DNA of 64,000 bases from Micrasema longulum (taxonomy: Eukaryota > Arthropoda > Insecta > Trichoptera > Brachycentridae), in contig JAGVSM010003530.1 in NCBI GenBank assembly GCA_022494885.1, positions 1 through 64,000 on the forward strand, written 5' to 3'. The notes beneath the pieces are model-generated. The model saw only the letters and a program-made list of their open reading frames with translations, made no database searches and had not been told where the DNA came from. The translations under genes and the position numbers were made by a program. Each line of letters begins with the position of its first letter. Position 1 is the first letter of the stretch. Below are positions 44,729 to 56,700 of the stretch, one piece after another.

Positions 44729-47700
44729 CTGAAAAAGAAAATAATGTAATTAGATATAAAATTGTACAGACTTTGTAATATATCCTATAAGGAATAAAGA
44801 AATAATATGTGGTGGTAATGAACCATTTGAGTGGTTAAAGTGATCCATATTGTTGTTCTCAATCTGGATGAGAAAATACTAATAGATTATTGTGTCAATG
44901 TCATAATCTTCTAAAATGTAGCGTATTTTTCGGCATAAGGCGGTCCAATTTCATAACTAACATTGAAGTCTGAGAACGGACGCAGCAGCCTCTTATAAAG
45001 AGCGTCTTGAGGATGTGGCTGTGGATCTGACTTGGACATGTGCAGCCGTATGCTTCTTCTTTTCTTCTTTTCCACCTCCGCTTTTGAGTGGAGCATGTGG
45101 ACATCACCAGTTGCTTCCAGGAGACCTCATCGCCAGCCAGCACTCGCCATCTCGCATCCTCCCACGTCAATCCAGCGGCCCTCAGTTCCGCCGAATGAAG
45201 TGTTGCCTCTTCTTTACACCTCCGGGCTCACGCCGTCCTGGAAAGCCACGGATGACGATTTTTCGACTCTATTCGGCGGAACTAAGGGACGCGGGCTGGT
45301 GATAGGGTCTCCTGAAGGCGTCAGGTGATGTCCACATGCTCCCCTTAGTAGCGAATGTGGAAAAGAGAAGAGAGTCATTAATTATTATTAATATTGTGTT
45401 CATGCTTACTAATTTGTGTTTATTATTTTTGTATTTGTTAATTATTAGTTGCATTATTTTTTACCGTGCATAAGCACAAGGTTTATACTAACTTCAAAGG
45501 AATAGTAATTGATTTGTTTAATTCTAATTTTACTTAGAAGAAAAACTAAAAGTAAAGATCATCATCATCATTCCCTTTCCGCACCTAATGTTGCATAGGG
45601 CTCTGCATTGGTACACCAATCGCAGCGTATCTTGATCAATTGTTTTTGTAACATGAAGTTAAGATGATCAGTCTTACTCTAAAGGTACCGGTCCAGGGAC
45701 TATGAAATATTCTAGTGTAAAAACACCCTTGTCGGCCTCGTAGTGTAATGGTCAGCGCGTTTGCCTACCATGCAAGAGGTCTCGGGTTCGATTCCCGACA
45801 TGGTTGGTATGAAATATTTATTGAAAAGAGCGTTTTCACACTTGAACATAGTCCTTGGACTGGTACCTGTAGCGTAGAACTGATCACCTTACCTTCATGT
45901 AACAGAATTGATCGAAATATGCTACGATTGGTGTACCAATCCAGTGCCCTATGCACCAATAGTTGCGGAAAGGGAGTGATGATGATGATGAAAAACACCC
46001 TTCTTAATAAATATTTTATATCGACCGTGCTGGGAATCAAACCCGAGACCTCTTGCATGGTAGGCAAATGCGCTGACTACTACACTACGAGGCTGACGCT
46101 TAAAGCTTATATGTTTATAATATGTAAGAATCGGGTGCTCTAATGACGAGGAAACCACAGAAAACTTGTCAGGAGAAGGCGAACTGTTGTCATTCATCCA
46201 CATACCTAATATTGACTCTATGTATGTGTTCGGCATGCTAAATGGTATAATCAATGTGCCATCATTACTGAGACAGGTTAAATTCAATATTCCGACTCGT
46301 TGGTTGGGATGCAATAATAATAATAATAATAATAGTTTATTAACAAAAATAACAATTACTTTATCTACCACATACACACTTAGGTAAAAGATTTCTCTGG
46401 ATCATGTCTAGTCTGCCTAACTAGGTACAACCTGAAGTGCTGTTCATCAATCAGCATAGAACAATTTATGCCCTTATTCTTTAATGATCCGCCTTTGTCG
46501 TATTGTTAACTCTGTGGCGGGCACCACCAACAGTCGTGAGGTTAGCAGATCTTAACTCTGCTTTGGCCCGCAACGCGTAGTCCACTGCAACGTCAGCCTG
46601 GACGAAGTTACTAAACACCGTACATCGAAAGTACTCGACACATTTCATCGTGCCACTACTTGACACAAGATTTGGATTTTTTGGTTTAAGTATACAAAGA
46701 TTTAAACGAGCACTAAATAAATAGTCCAGATCTAGTCTTGATGTCCTTTGTTTGTCAATGCATTTTTTATTATTTTTTAATGTTGCAAACTGTTCTTTAA
46801 TTATTTATTGTGTATGCAGACAATTGGTAAAATTCCATATTTAATTTGGTAATGTATCGAAAATAAAACATGTTTATTGGATTATAATTCTAGTTTATTT
46901 TTTATAAAATATACAAAGGGTATATTGTGACGCATTTCGTCTTGTTAAGACATTTTCAAACAAACTAACTTAAATATTTAAAAATCCCAATTTGAAAAAC
47001 ACCTCATCAATAACAAACATAATTTGACAAACAAAAATAAACCTGAACCATTACACATAGAAAATAAAGGCTATAGACTCAATCTGTTAGAACAACTAGA
47101 AATAATAAAAAATGACAATAACCCAGCTAATATACTTATAAATGAACAGTTAAACCTAGTTAATTCACCTTTATTTAATATTTAAAAAAAAACAAAAAAC
47201 TAAAATATTTATAATTGTAATCTTGTAATTGTAAATTTGTTATTTCATATTATGTACGAGTATAATACACTTTATATTATATACATACCTACTAAATATA
47301 TAAAAACTTGTAATGTTCCCAATCAATTAAATTAAAATGAAATAATATTAAAAATTCTGAATGTATTTTTACCTTAGTTGACATTAAACATGAATGAAAC
47401 CTGTGTAAAACACCAATGTAGAGTGACAACAATAATTTTCAAAATAAACCTGTATAAATGAAATCAATATTTTTATAATTATTATATCAATTTTAAAGTC
47501 ATACCCACAAATATTTTTAAATAATGGAAGGTTTTTCCAGAATAAAACCAAAATATTCCTCTAATATACTCAGTATACCCTAATTGAATTTTAATTACTC
47601 TACTTATTTTGGCTTGTATAGAAATCCACAAACATAAAATAGCAATTATTTTTAGTATATAAGGAAACTTTATAAATATTTAAGTTAGTTTGTTTGAAAA

Positions 47701-50700
47701 TGTCCCAACAAGACGAAACGCGTCACAATATACCCTTTGTATATTTTATAAAAAATAAAGTAGAATTATAATCCAATAAACTTGTTTTATGTTGGATACA
47801 TTACCAAATGTTCTTAAATTGTAATCTATTTATTCCTATAAATTCCATTCAATGTCCGTAAATAAATAAATACCTTCCGATTCATTTCCAGAGCTGAAGA
47901 GTGTTTGGCATTTGGAGTCCGTCCCGCTATCATTGATACCTTCCATTGCCTCGACTATATCTATCATCTATGTTTTAACAAGTCCTTGTGAGTTATCATT
48001 ATATGCATATGTAATCGTGAAGAGAACGTTTGTGTTTACCTTGGGGTCCCAGCTGAGCTTCTTGACGGTGGCGGGGATGGTGGCGGCCGGCCACGCCACG
48101 CCGGAGCGGCCGCCCCCGGGAGCGCTGCCCAGGTGGCAGGACATGAGGGCCTCGCGCGCCCGCCCCTGTCCCTGCCCGGGCCCCGAGCGGGACATTATAC
48201 CTGCAACACAAGCCTGCCCAATGTACCATTACCCTCTGCGTGCGCCTACATATCTGAACAAGCCCATTGCACTTTATCAAAGGCCCCATACTTAATATTT
48301 GATTTTTGTTCAATTGTGACAAATGTCCCAAGGTGCGACACTCGATCAGGAAGTTCAGTGGTTTTAATTATACAATTTTTTTAGTATGTCAAAATGTTTG
48401 CAGACTGGCTGGATTTCCCCCTTTGGAAATTATTTAGATCTAAATTTGTTCATAAAAACCAATTTTCATTGTGCAATATTTGTACAGCTAAATTTGATAT
48501 TAACACGTTTGCAGACACTTTTTTCTCTCAGTGAAACTTTTTATTAAAGTATGCGTATTGTTGGTTGTTTACCTCTAGGGAGGGTCCCAAGCGGGCCCCC
48601 ATCTCCATCCTCGTGGCCCCCGTGCAGGTTCAAGCTGCTACTGGAGTTGGCCAGGATGGTGCTGGCTCCAGCACTGACGCTCAGCAGGGAGCCACTTGCT
48701 GCACCTAAAAAAAATGTTTCGGGAATTTCAACGACGGCAGAAAACCTTTTTAAAAGGGAAAATCTAGTTTTTACAGTGGTATAAATCTTTATTTGCTGGA
48801 TAATTGGTAATTGGTAATTGGTCTCCATTCTACAGGACTCATATTGACCATATCGAGTCTGTCCAACACCGTTTTCTAAGAAAAGTGGCATGGTTGCTCG
48901 GATTACAAAGGGGTAATTATTCTTATTTTGAAATAGAGCAATCTCTTAATCTGTCTTCATTGGAGAGACGTAGAACTGAGATGGAACTTATATGCATTTT
49001 CAAAATACTTAATGCTTTAAGTGATGTCCCATCTCTGTTGCAATCAATTTTTTTTCATGTTCCCAACCGTGTCACCAGAAGTCAAAATCTGCTATTTATA
49101 AAATCTTCTAAGAGCAACTTTGGTTTTTATGCCCAAATGTCCAGAATGTGTAGATTAGTCAATTCATCACACGACTTGGAATTTTTTGGGATAGATCTTC
49201 CGGCTTTTCGTAGATCTCTTCGCGACTCAACAGTGTGGGATGAAGTTGGATTGGCATGGTTTAGCTCAAAGTTTTAGGTCTTTCGTTTTTTTGAATATAT
49301 TGTTTACAATTATTGGTCTGCCCTTTTTTGTCTTTGCTACATAGTTTTATGTTATTTTTGTTCAGTTTCTTGCATTTATGTTTCTTCATGTAACTGTTGT
49401 AATTGGCTTAGGCCGTATATTTATAATAAATAAATAAATAATGGTTTCTTTCCATATTGGGGATGGTTATTAATATTCACTATATTCATATTTAAATTTG
49501 TTGCAACAGAGAGAGAAAACATTTTTTATAAGGGAATATGAAAGTCTAGGCATTTTCAGGGCTAACGACCTGTCATTGGCTGGTTTAAGTGGCCATTTTA
49601 CACACTGTAACATTCACCATTCTGCCCATGTTTAAACATCCATATTTCCGCAACTCTTCCATCTGTCGATTTTTGTGAAGTAAAAGAGTTGAAACCTTTA
49701 TCATGTGGGTGAGATTCATCCGGCTGAACCAATTCACGTACTAGGCAAAGCCTGAAAACAATTTTTTAATTTTTATACTACAGAGAGGGAAAACATTTTT
49801 GAGAAGCCGGATGAATCTCACCCACGTGATAAAGGTTTCAGCTCTTTTACTTCACAAACGTCAACAGATGGAAGAGTTGAGGAAATGTGGATGTTCAAAC
49901 ATAGGCAGAATGGTGAATGTACACAGTGTGTAAATTGCCCACTTTAACCAGCCAATGACCGGTTATAAGCTCTGTAAATGCCTAGACTTTTATATTCCCT
50001 TTTCAACAATGTTTTCCCTCTCTGTTGCGACAAATTTAAATATGAAAGACTCCCTAGGGAGGAAATCCAGCCAGCCTGCAAGCATTTGGACATACTCAAA
50101 ATATTGTTCCCCTATATTCTATCATTAATTGATTTTTACTTCACCTATTTATTTTTTATTGTTGAACAATATAGTACTAGTAACGAGAGCAATTTTTTAA
50201 TACCCATTCATCGCTCAAATTCTTTTGCCTCCTCTTTCACAGTAGTAGCTGCTTTACCTTGGAATAATTTACCTACTACTCTCATATACCCCTTCTTTAT
50301 TTACATATAAATCAAGATTAAAATGTCACTGTATAAATATTTGAGTTTTTCCTTTCTCCTTCTTACACAATTAATTACCTAGGGCCCCTGTAATGGCTGC
50401 CAAGTTCCCGGCACTGCCCCCTACCCCCGTGCCTCCACCATTCAGGCCGTGCCCATTGGTGGACACCATCTTCTCATGCTGCACAAGAACTCCCACACCG
50501 ACTTTGTTACCCATACTGGACTTAGGTCGTTTACTGTAACAGAAAAAAAACATGAATAAAAATTTGTATGAAAGGGATTTTCACCTTATTAGGCCAATGA
50601 GGAAGTTCGGTGGTTTTTCAATTTTTTTAAATATGTTAATAGACTATTAAACTAAGCCAATTTTTATGAGGGTATTAGAAGCAAGCATAGAAATCTCCAG

Positions 50701-53700
50701 TAAAAACGTAAAATTCGTTATTGATGCCAAAATTAACTATACATAAAAACCTACCTACCTAAATAATAGCGTAAGAATTTACCCTGTGCCCGGCCCATTT
50801 TTGTGAAATTTCATGCTATGTGAAGGGTTTCGTAAAAGTGTCATAATTTTGTAAATACTGGTTTAAATCAATTCAAACTTCTTATATTTATTAGAGACAA
50901 TTAAAAAAGACATTTTTGTATGGTAGTTTTGTCAACATTGGCCTTTATGGAGAGCCACATTGCGCATTGCAATGTTCACACATATACAGGGTCTCCTTTT
51001 TTTGTGCTTTGTATCCCGGAGCTGTGTAAACACGTGATTATAATAACCATGCGTTGTGTCCCGGCCCCGTGTTTTCACGTGGTTTACCAACAGCGAAAAA
51101 GTACTAATTAAAGTCACTAGATGTCAATAAAATGCACTTTTTTGGACAGCTGGTAAACCACGTGAAAACACGGGACCGGGACACAACGCGTGGTTATACA
51201 ATCACGTGTTTACACGGCTCCGGGATACAAAGTGTTAAAACATTTTTTATAATTTTTTTCGTACATTATCAAGTACGATGTACAATTGAATGCTCTAATT
51301 TTTACCACGAGCAAGAAAATTTTTTTTGTATCCAATTTCCTGTTGGGCTGAAGTTCTTAATTTTGCTGTCTTTATGAAGAGTGCAGTATCTAGCATTTTT
51401 GACAAAATGTCGTCGTGGCACAAGCTTCTGTATTTCTTCTTCATAATATCATCAGGCCCTTTATTGTACTGTCTCACCTCTCTTCGTTACTATTGAATAA
51501 CTCATCTAACTAACCTTGCACCTCATAGTTCTGTTTGTGAACATGGACTGGTCTTATGTTCTTCATATTAAGGAAAAAAATTACAGAACTTATCTCACAA
51601 GCGGAGGGACTTTTAATAATTTTCAGAATTTCAAATAAGCACCACGAAGCGTACATAACAGTCAGTTAATTTATAACGCTGTCAACTATTGTTCGAATAG
51701 GTGAGGGTAAGTACCACGCATGCATGAAACTGTGATCCCAGCACTGCAATTTTATTTTATTTTATTAGGGAAATCAACAGTTCTACATACATATTTTTAG
51801 TAAACAAACAGATATAGTGCATAAACTCAGAACCAATAACAGATTTCCACATAGTATACAAAGTTAGTAAAGAAAATATATTACATATCAAATAAATACA
51901 TACAATTTTTACATATAAAAATGTTATTTTCATGTACTCTATTGAGTATCAAAGATTTTTTCAATATTTATTTTAAGAACATTAAGTTACCGTAAATTGG
52001 GCGGGATTAGGACAAGAATGCTTGAAGAGAGGATAAGGAGGGGAAGGGAGATGTACATATTTAATATTATAATGTCTACTAAGTTACATAATGCATTTTT
52101 AGTGTAAATTTTAAATCTGACAGAGTGATGTTTGTGTAATCTATATTTTAAATTTTGTATTGTACATTGAAAAAGTCCTACGAAAAAAAGCATTTTTAAC
52201 ATACGATGTTTTACTTATTGGTACATGAAACAGGTGGTACCGTCTACAAATCCTGGCTGGCACATGTATTGTTATTAAACCAAGCAGCTCTGTACAGTCA
52301 ACCATTCCTGAAAATGAATGAAATGCAAGAAAAACTCACTCTTTGATGCGCCCGAACTACTGAGCTCAATAAAATTAAAGATCCGAACTAGAAACCTCAG
52401 ACAAAACTTATTCTTTCATACCGATAACTATAGAACTAACTATGGTTTTCATTCCCCTATGCCCAGAATTCTTAGGCCTGCCAACAAACATACCAGTCTC
52501 GATTTCTTTGATATCAAGTTGTCTTCTTTCATACGATCACTGAATCAAATTAAATTATAAACACCTCTCTCCCGCTTCCACTCCCACCGTCTAAGGGCCG
52601 CCTAGTTGTTGGCGAGGTTGTGATGGTTTTGACTTACACTTTGTAAATGTATCCGAGTAGTAAGAAGATGACTACAGCCAGCAAGCCGAGAACTGTCGCA
52701 AATACTATGATGAGGAGCAAGCTGCTTCCCTGGAGAGTTGCCGTCCGAGTGCTTCCCATGAGGGCTTCCGAGAAGTGGACTATCACGGGCACTGATGACT
52801 GAAAATACAAATTCAAAGTTAATAGACATCAACAATTTAGAATTATATTTAATTTTAAAAAATAAACATTAAGTTAACTTAAGTACTTCTTTTATTTAAG
52901 GCATTATTTTTTCTGTGAGCTCTCTTATTACTTTCCTATTGTTTTTTTTAATAATGCAAAACAAAATATGTAAATCTTTGTTTATTATTAATGAAGTATG
53001 TGCACATTTTTTGTGGTATTCGTTTATGTATATTTGTTTATGTGTATTCATGGAATTTGTTTATGTTTATTCCTTTTGTAATAATCATTTACATACATAT
53101 TTTTTAAATTTATTTTTGTGTATTTTTGGTATTTCTTTAAGTAAAATTATTTTATTTATTTATGTTGTGGCGAGCAACACCAACAGCCGTGAGGTTGGTA
53201 GGTCCGAACTCCCCTTTGGCCCGCAACGCATAGTCCGCTGCAATGTCACCCCGGACGAGATATGAAATATTTCTTGGCATTTCGTGTCGCCTGCCCACAG
53301 CTCTCCGCCAGTGCTCGCTATTGTAAATTCCTTCTGTGTAAGAATTCGTTTATTGCATTTGTAGATTGAGGTAAAGTGCATTTGTGATTTTTGTTTACGT
53401 GAATTCGTAACACTTGTTTAAAGACATTTACATATATTTGTGGTATTCGTTAACAAGCAATTTTAGTTTATTTTATGATATTTGTTTGCATTCTTCTGGT
53501 ATTTGTTCAGGATCATTTTTTTGTTTCATCTATGCATATTTGTGGATACCATTTAACGAAATAAAACTAGTCAAAAATAAGAGAGGTCAGTTTGACAACC
53601 GTCACCTGTACGCCATGGTTTAGTCATTCAGAGAATAAAGGTAATATTCCTTTAGTGATGCAATGAACTATGGGGTTTACCTGTCGTGGAGGTACTCCAG

Positions 53701-56700
53701 AATCTGTAGCTACTGCTACCATGTGGACCAGCGAAGAGTTGACCAGAGGAAGAGCATTCTCATTCATGAATATCTCTCCCTGCTCGTTGATGTAGAATAA
53801 ACTGAAAAATAATGAGAGCGTGCATTATTTACATTGACTAAGATTATCCATAACTTGGTGGAATTGTATTTTTTTATTTTTCAGGGATTATTTATGTATT
53901 ATTATAACATATTGATTCTGGATTAACAAGTTCCAGACACTATCCGGATATGCAGAAAATATTCCTATAGACGCAACTAAAGCTTTTGTAAATGCTTATG
54001 TCGTTTCGCGTCAAGATTACTGTAATGGAATATAAACAAATGTCCCAAAATACCAAACTTCAATCTGTTTTCAATGCAGCAGCGAGGCTTATTACGGGAT
54101 TAAAAAAATATTCTCACATCTCACAACATCTTCGACATTTGCACTGGTTAAATAGCTAGCCCAGAGAGCATAAAATAAAAGCTTTGCTGGACAGTATTCA
54201 AATCCCTCATGAAATGGCTCCAAGATACCCATGGGAACTTTTGTATTAGGGAAAATACACGTCAAAGAAAATCTACTCTTAGGTCAGCATTTGATTCAGG
54301 AAGAGGAACAATTGCCGAAATCCGGCGCTCCCCAAAACCTAGATTTGGAGATTGTGCTTTTGCCGTTGCCGGCCCCTCTGCTAGGAACCAATTGCCTTAA
54401 AACTGACGAATCATCGACAGTCCTAGTCAGTGATCCTAACTAAAATCTCACTACCTTAGTCATACCCTCAATTTTAAATCAGAAAATATAATATGTCACT
54501 TTAGCTTAGTTAGAATGTACTCGTAAGTTTAAGTATACAATTGTAAAGCACCCTTAAAGTGATTTTTCAAAAAAATGGCGCTATATAAATCAGCCAAACA
54601 TTATAATTATTATTTATTTATTTTAAAGAAACAAACAGTCGAAAATGATATAATAAAATTTAAAAAATACGGTTTAAAGACAGACCAGTGAAGTTTCTAA
54701 ATAAGAATCATACATATTAAATTGTGGAACAACAAAAGGGTGTGTTTATGTGTATTTGTATGAGAGTTAGTGTAGAAGTGTGTTTATGTGTGTTTGTGTG
54801 GGAGTAAGTGTTCAGGTGTGTGTAAGTGTGAGCATCATTAAAAAGCAAGTGGGATCGTATCGCAGCCAGAAATAATAAGTCTTAATTTATTTTATTATCA
54901 TCATCATCATTCCCTTTTCGCATCTAATGGTCCATAGGGCACTGCATTGGTTCACCAATTGCAGCGTATCTTTATCACTTTTGTCACATGAAGGTAAGAT
55001 GATCAGTCTTACGCTTCAAGTACCAATCCAGAGACAATGAAATATTCTAGTGTAAAAACGAATTTTTCAAATAAATATTTCATTTCAACCATGTAATTAG
55101 GTTTATTTTCATTTTTATTTCAACAGAGAGGGAAAACATTTTTGAGAAGGGAATGTGGAAGTCTAGGCATTTACAGGGCTTATGACCTATCATTGGCTGG
55201 TTTAAGTGGCCACTTTACACACTTGTGTAACATTCACCATTCTGCCCATGTTTGAACATCCACATTTCCTCAACTCTTCCATCTGTTGACTTTTGTGAAG
55301 TAAAAGAGCTGAAACCTTTATCACGTGGGTGAGATTCATCCGCTTCTCAAAAATGTTTCCCTCTCTGTTAAAATAAATTTAAATATGAACAACTCCCTAG
55401 GGAGGAAATCCAGCCAGTCTGCAAGAATTTGGACATAATCAAACATTGTTAGGTTTATTTTCGTTTTTTTTGTTTAAAAGCTGATTTTATAAAATTATGT
55501 TATTTATATATATTTTATTTATATGTCAAGCATTGTATTAAAAAATAAATTAACATGCCAGATACGAAAGTATTTTCGTGTGTCAATATAAATCACTCAT
55601 TAGACGTTACTACAAAGTTATGTCTTCACTTTTGCTATCAACTATATTTTAAGGACTGTAATTCTATTTCCATTTGCCTACCTCGCGTCAGCCCCGCTGA
55701 GCGCCAGGTGCACCGCGTCCCCCTTGTCCCCGTCCGCGGCCTCCACTTGGCCGATGTGCAGGTGGCGGTGGGTCCGCGGGCCCGGGGAGCCCTCGCCCTC
55801 CTCGGGGGCGCCCTGCCCCACGAAGAACTCGTACTGGGGGTAGCGAAAGCGCGGCTCCCAGTCGTTGACGTTCAGCACGGTTATGTTGATTGTGGCTGTG
55901 TCGTTCTGAAAAGGAAATATGAATAATGTATGGAGAATTCGTCATCACCATACCCATCTGTAGCTCAATCACAAATAACTATCGACGTGCTTAAAAACAT
56001 GCTAAGCATTTGAGCGATCACAGTGGACAAAAACGAACATGCTTAAGTTATCGCAGTCATAAGTCAACGCGTGTGTAATCTCTAAGTCAACGCTCGTGTC
56101 GGTTTGTTTTTTGCTTTCCTCGTAAATAAATACAGTTCACTGGCGAAAAATCGTCGTTTACTATAAAAAAATAATACAATATATTGCATTTGCAAAATAG
56201 TAACTAATACAAAAAAGTGAAAATTGAATTACAAACAATTACTATGGCGACTGCTTTTCTTGACATTTGGCTTGCCATCCGCCGGCTAAATGTAATAAAA
56301 AGCATGATAAATAATAAATAAAAAAATATAAATAGCAGTTTTAGAAAAATTTTATATTTACGCCGGTGAAATTCAAATATGTGGTTGCGCAGCAGGATTA
56401 TACGTCGCGAAACGTAAATATTTTGACATTTAATATTATGTGTTCACAGATGTTCTATTGTGATCGTGAATACGATAAACAACCAAGGTGAGAAATTGTT
56501 ATCACGTCGCTTATTAGCACGTCTGTAGTTATTTGTGATTGAGCTACTGCACCCGATTGGGCAAAAAGCACTGCAACGTATATTTTGTTAATTTTTTTTA
56601 GGAAACCAGATGATCGGTCTTACGTCTTACGCATACGGTGCCAGTCCAGCAAAAAAACGCGACATGTTTGGCTTTGATAGTGGTGACGTCAAGATTCGTG

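Noticed and set aside
45015..45328. Plus-strand ORFs of 95-98 codons opposite cadherin exon 11
   Set aside because: They are antisense shadows of the exon and of the inverted LINE tail, without a domain of their own.
45731..46067. tRNA-gene-like sequences at each SINE head
   Set aside because: The acceptor stems do not pair, and each is continuous with a SINE body. None is a functional tRNA gene.
47968..48331. 110-codon minus-strand ORF alternative to cadherin exon 9
   Set aside because: It is the same DNA in a different frame. The frame KKLSWDPK joins in phase with both neighbours.
55555..55972. Long GC-rich ORFs on both strands over cadherin exon 4
   Set aside because: High GC removes stop codons from other frames. 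Only the frame with VLNVNDWEPRF fits the cadherin repeat and the splice phases.
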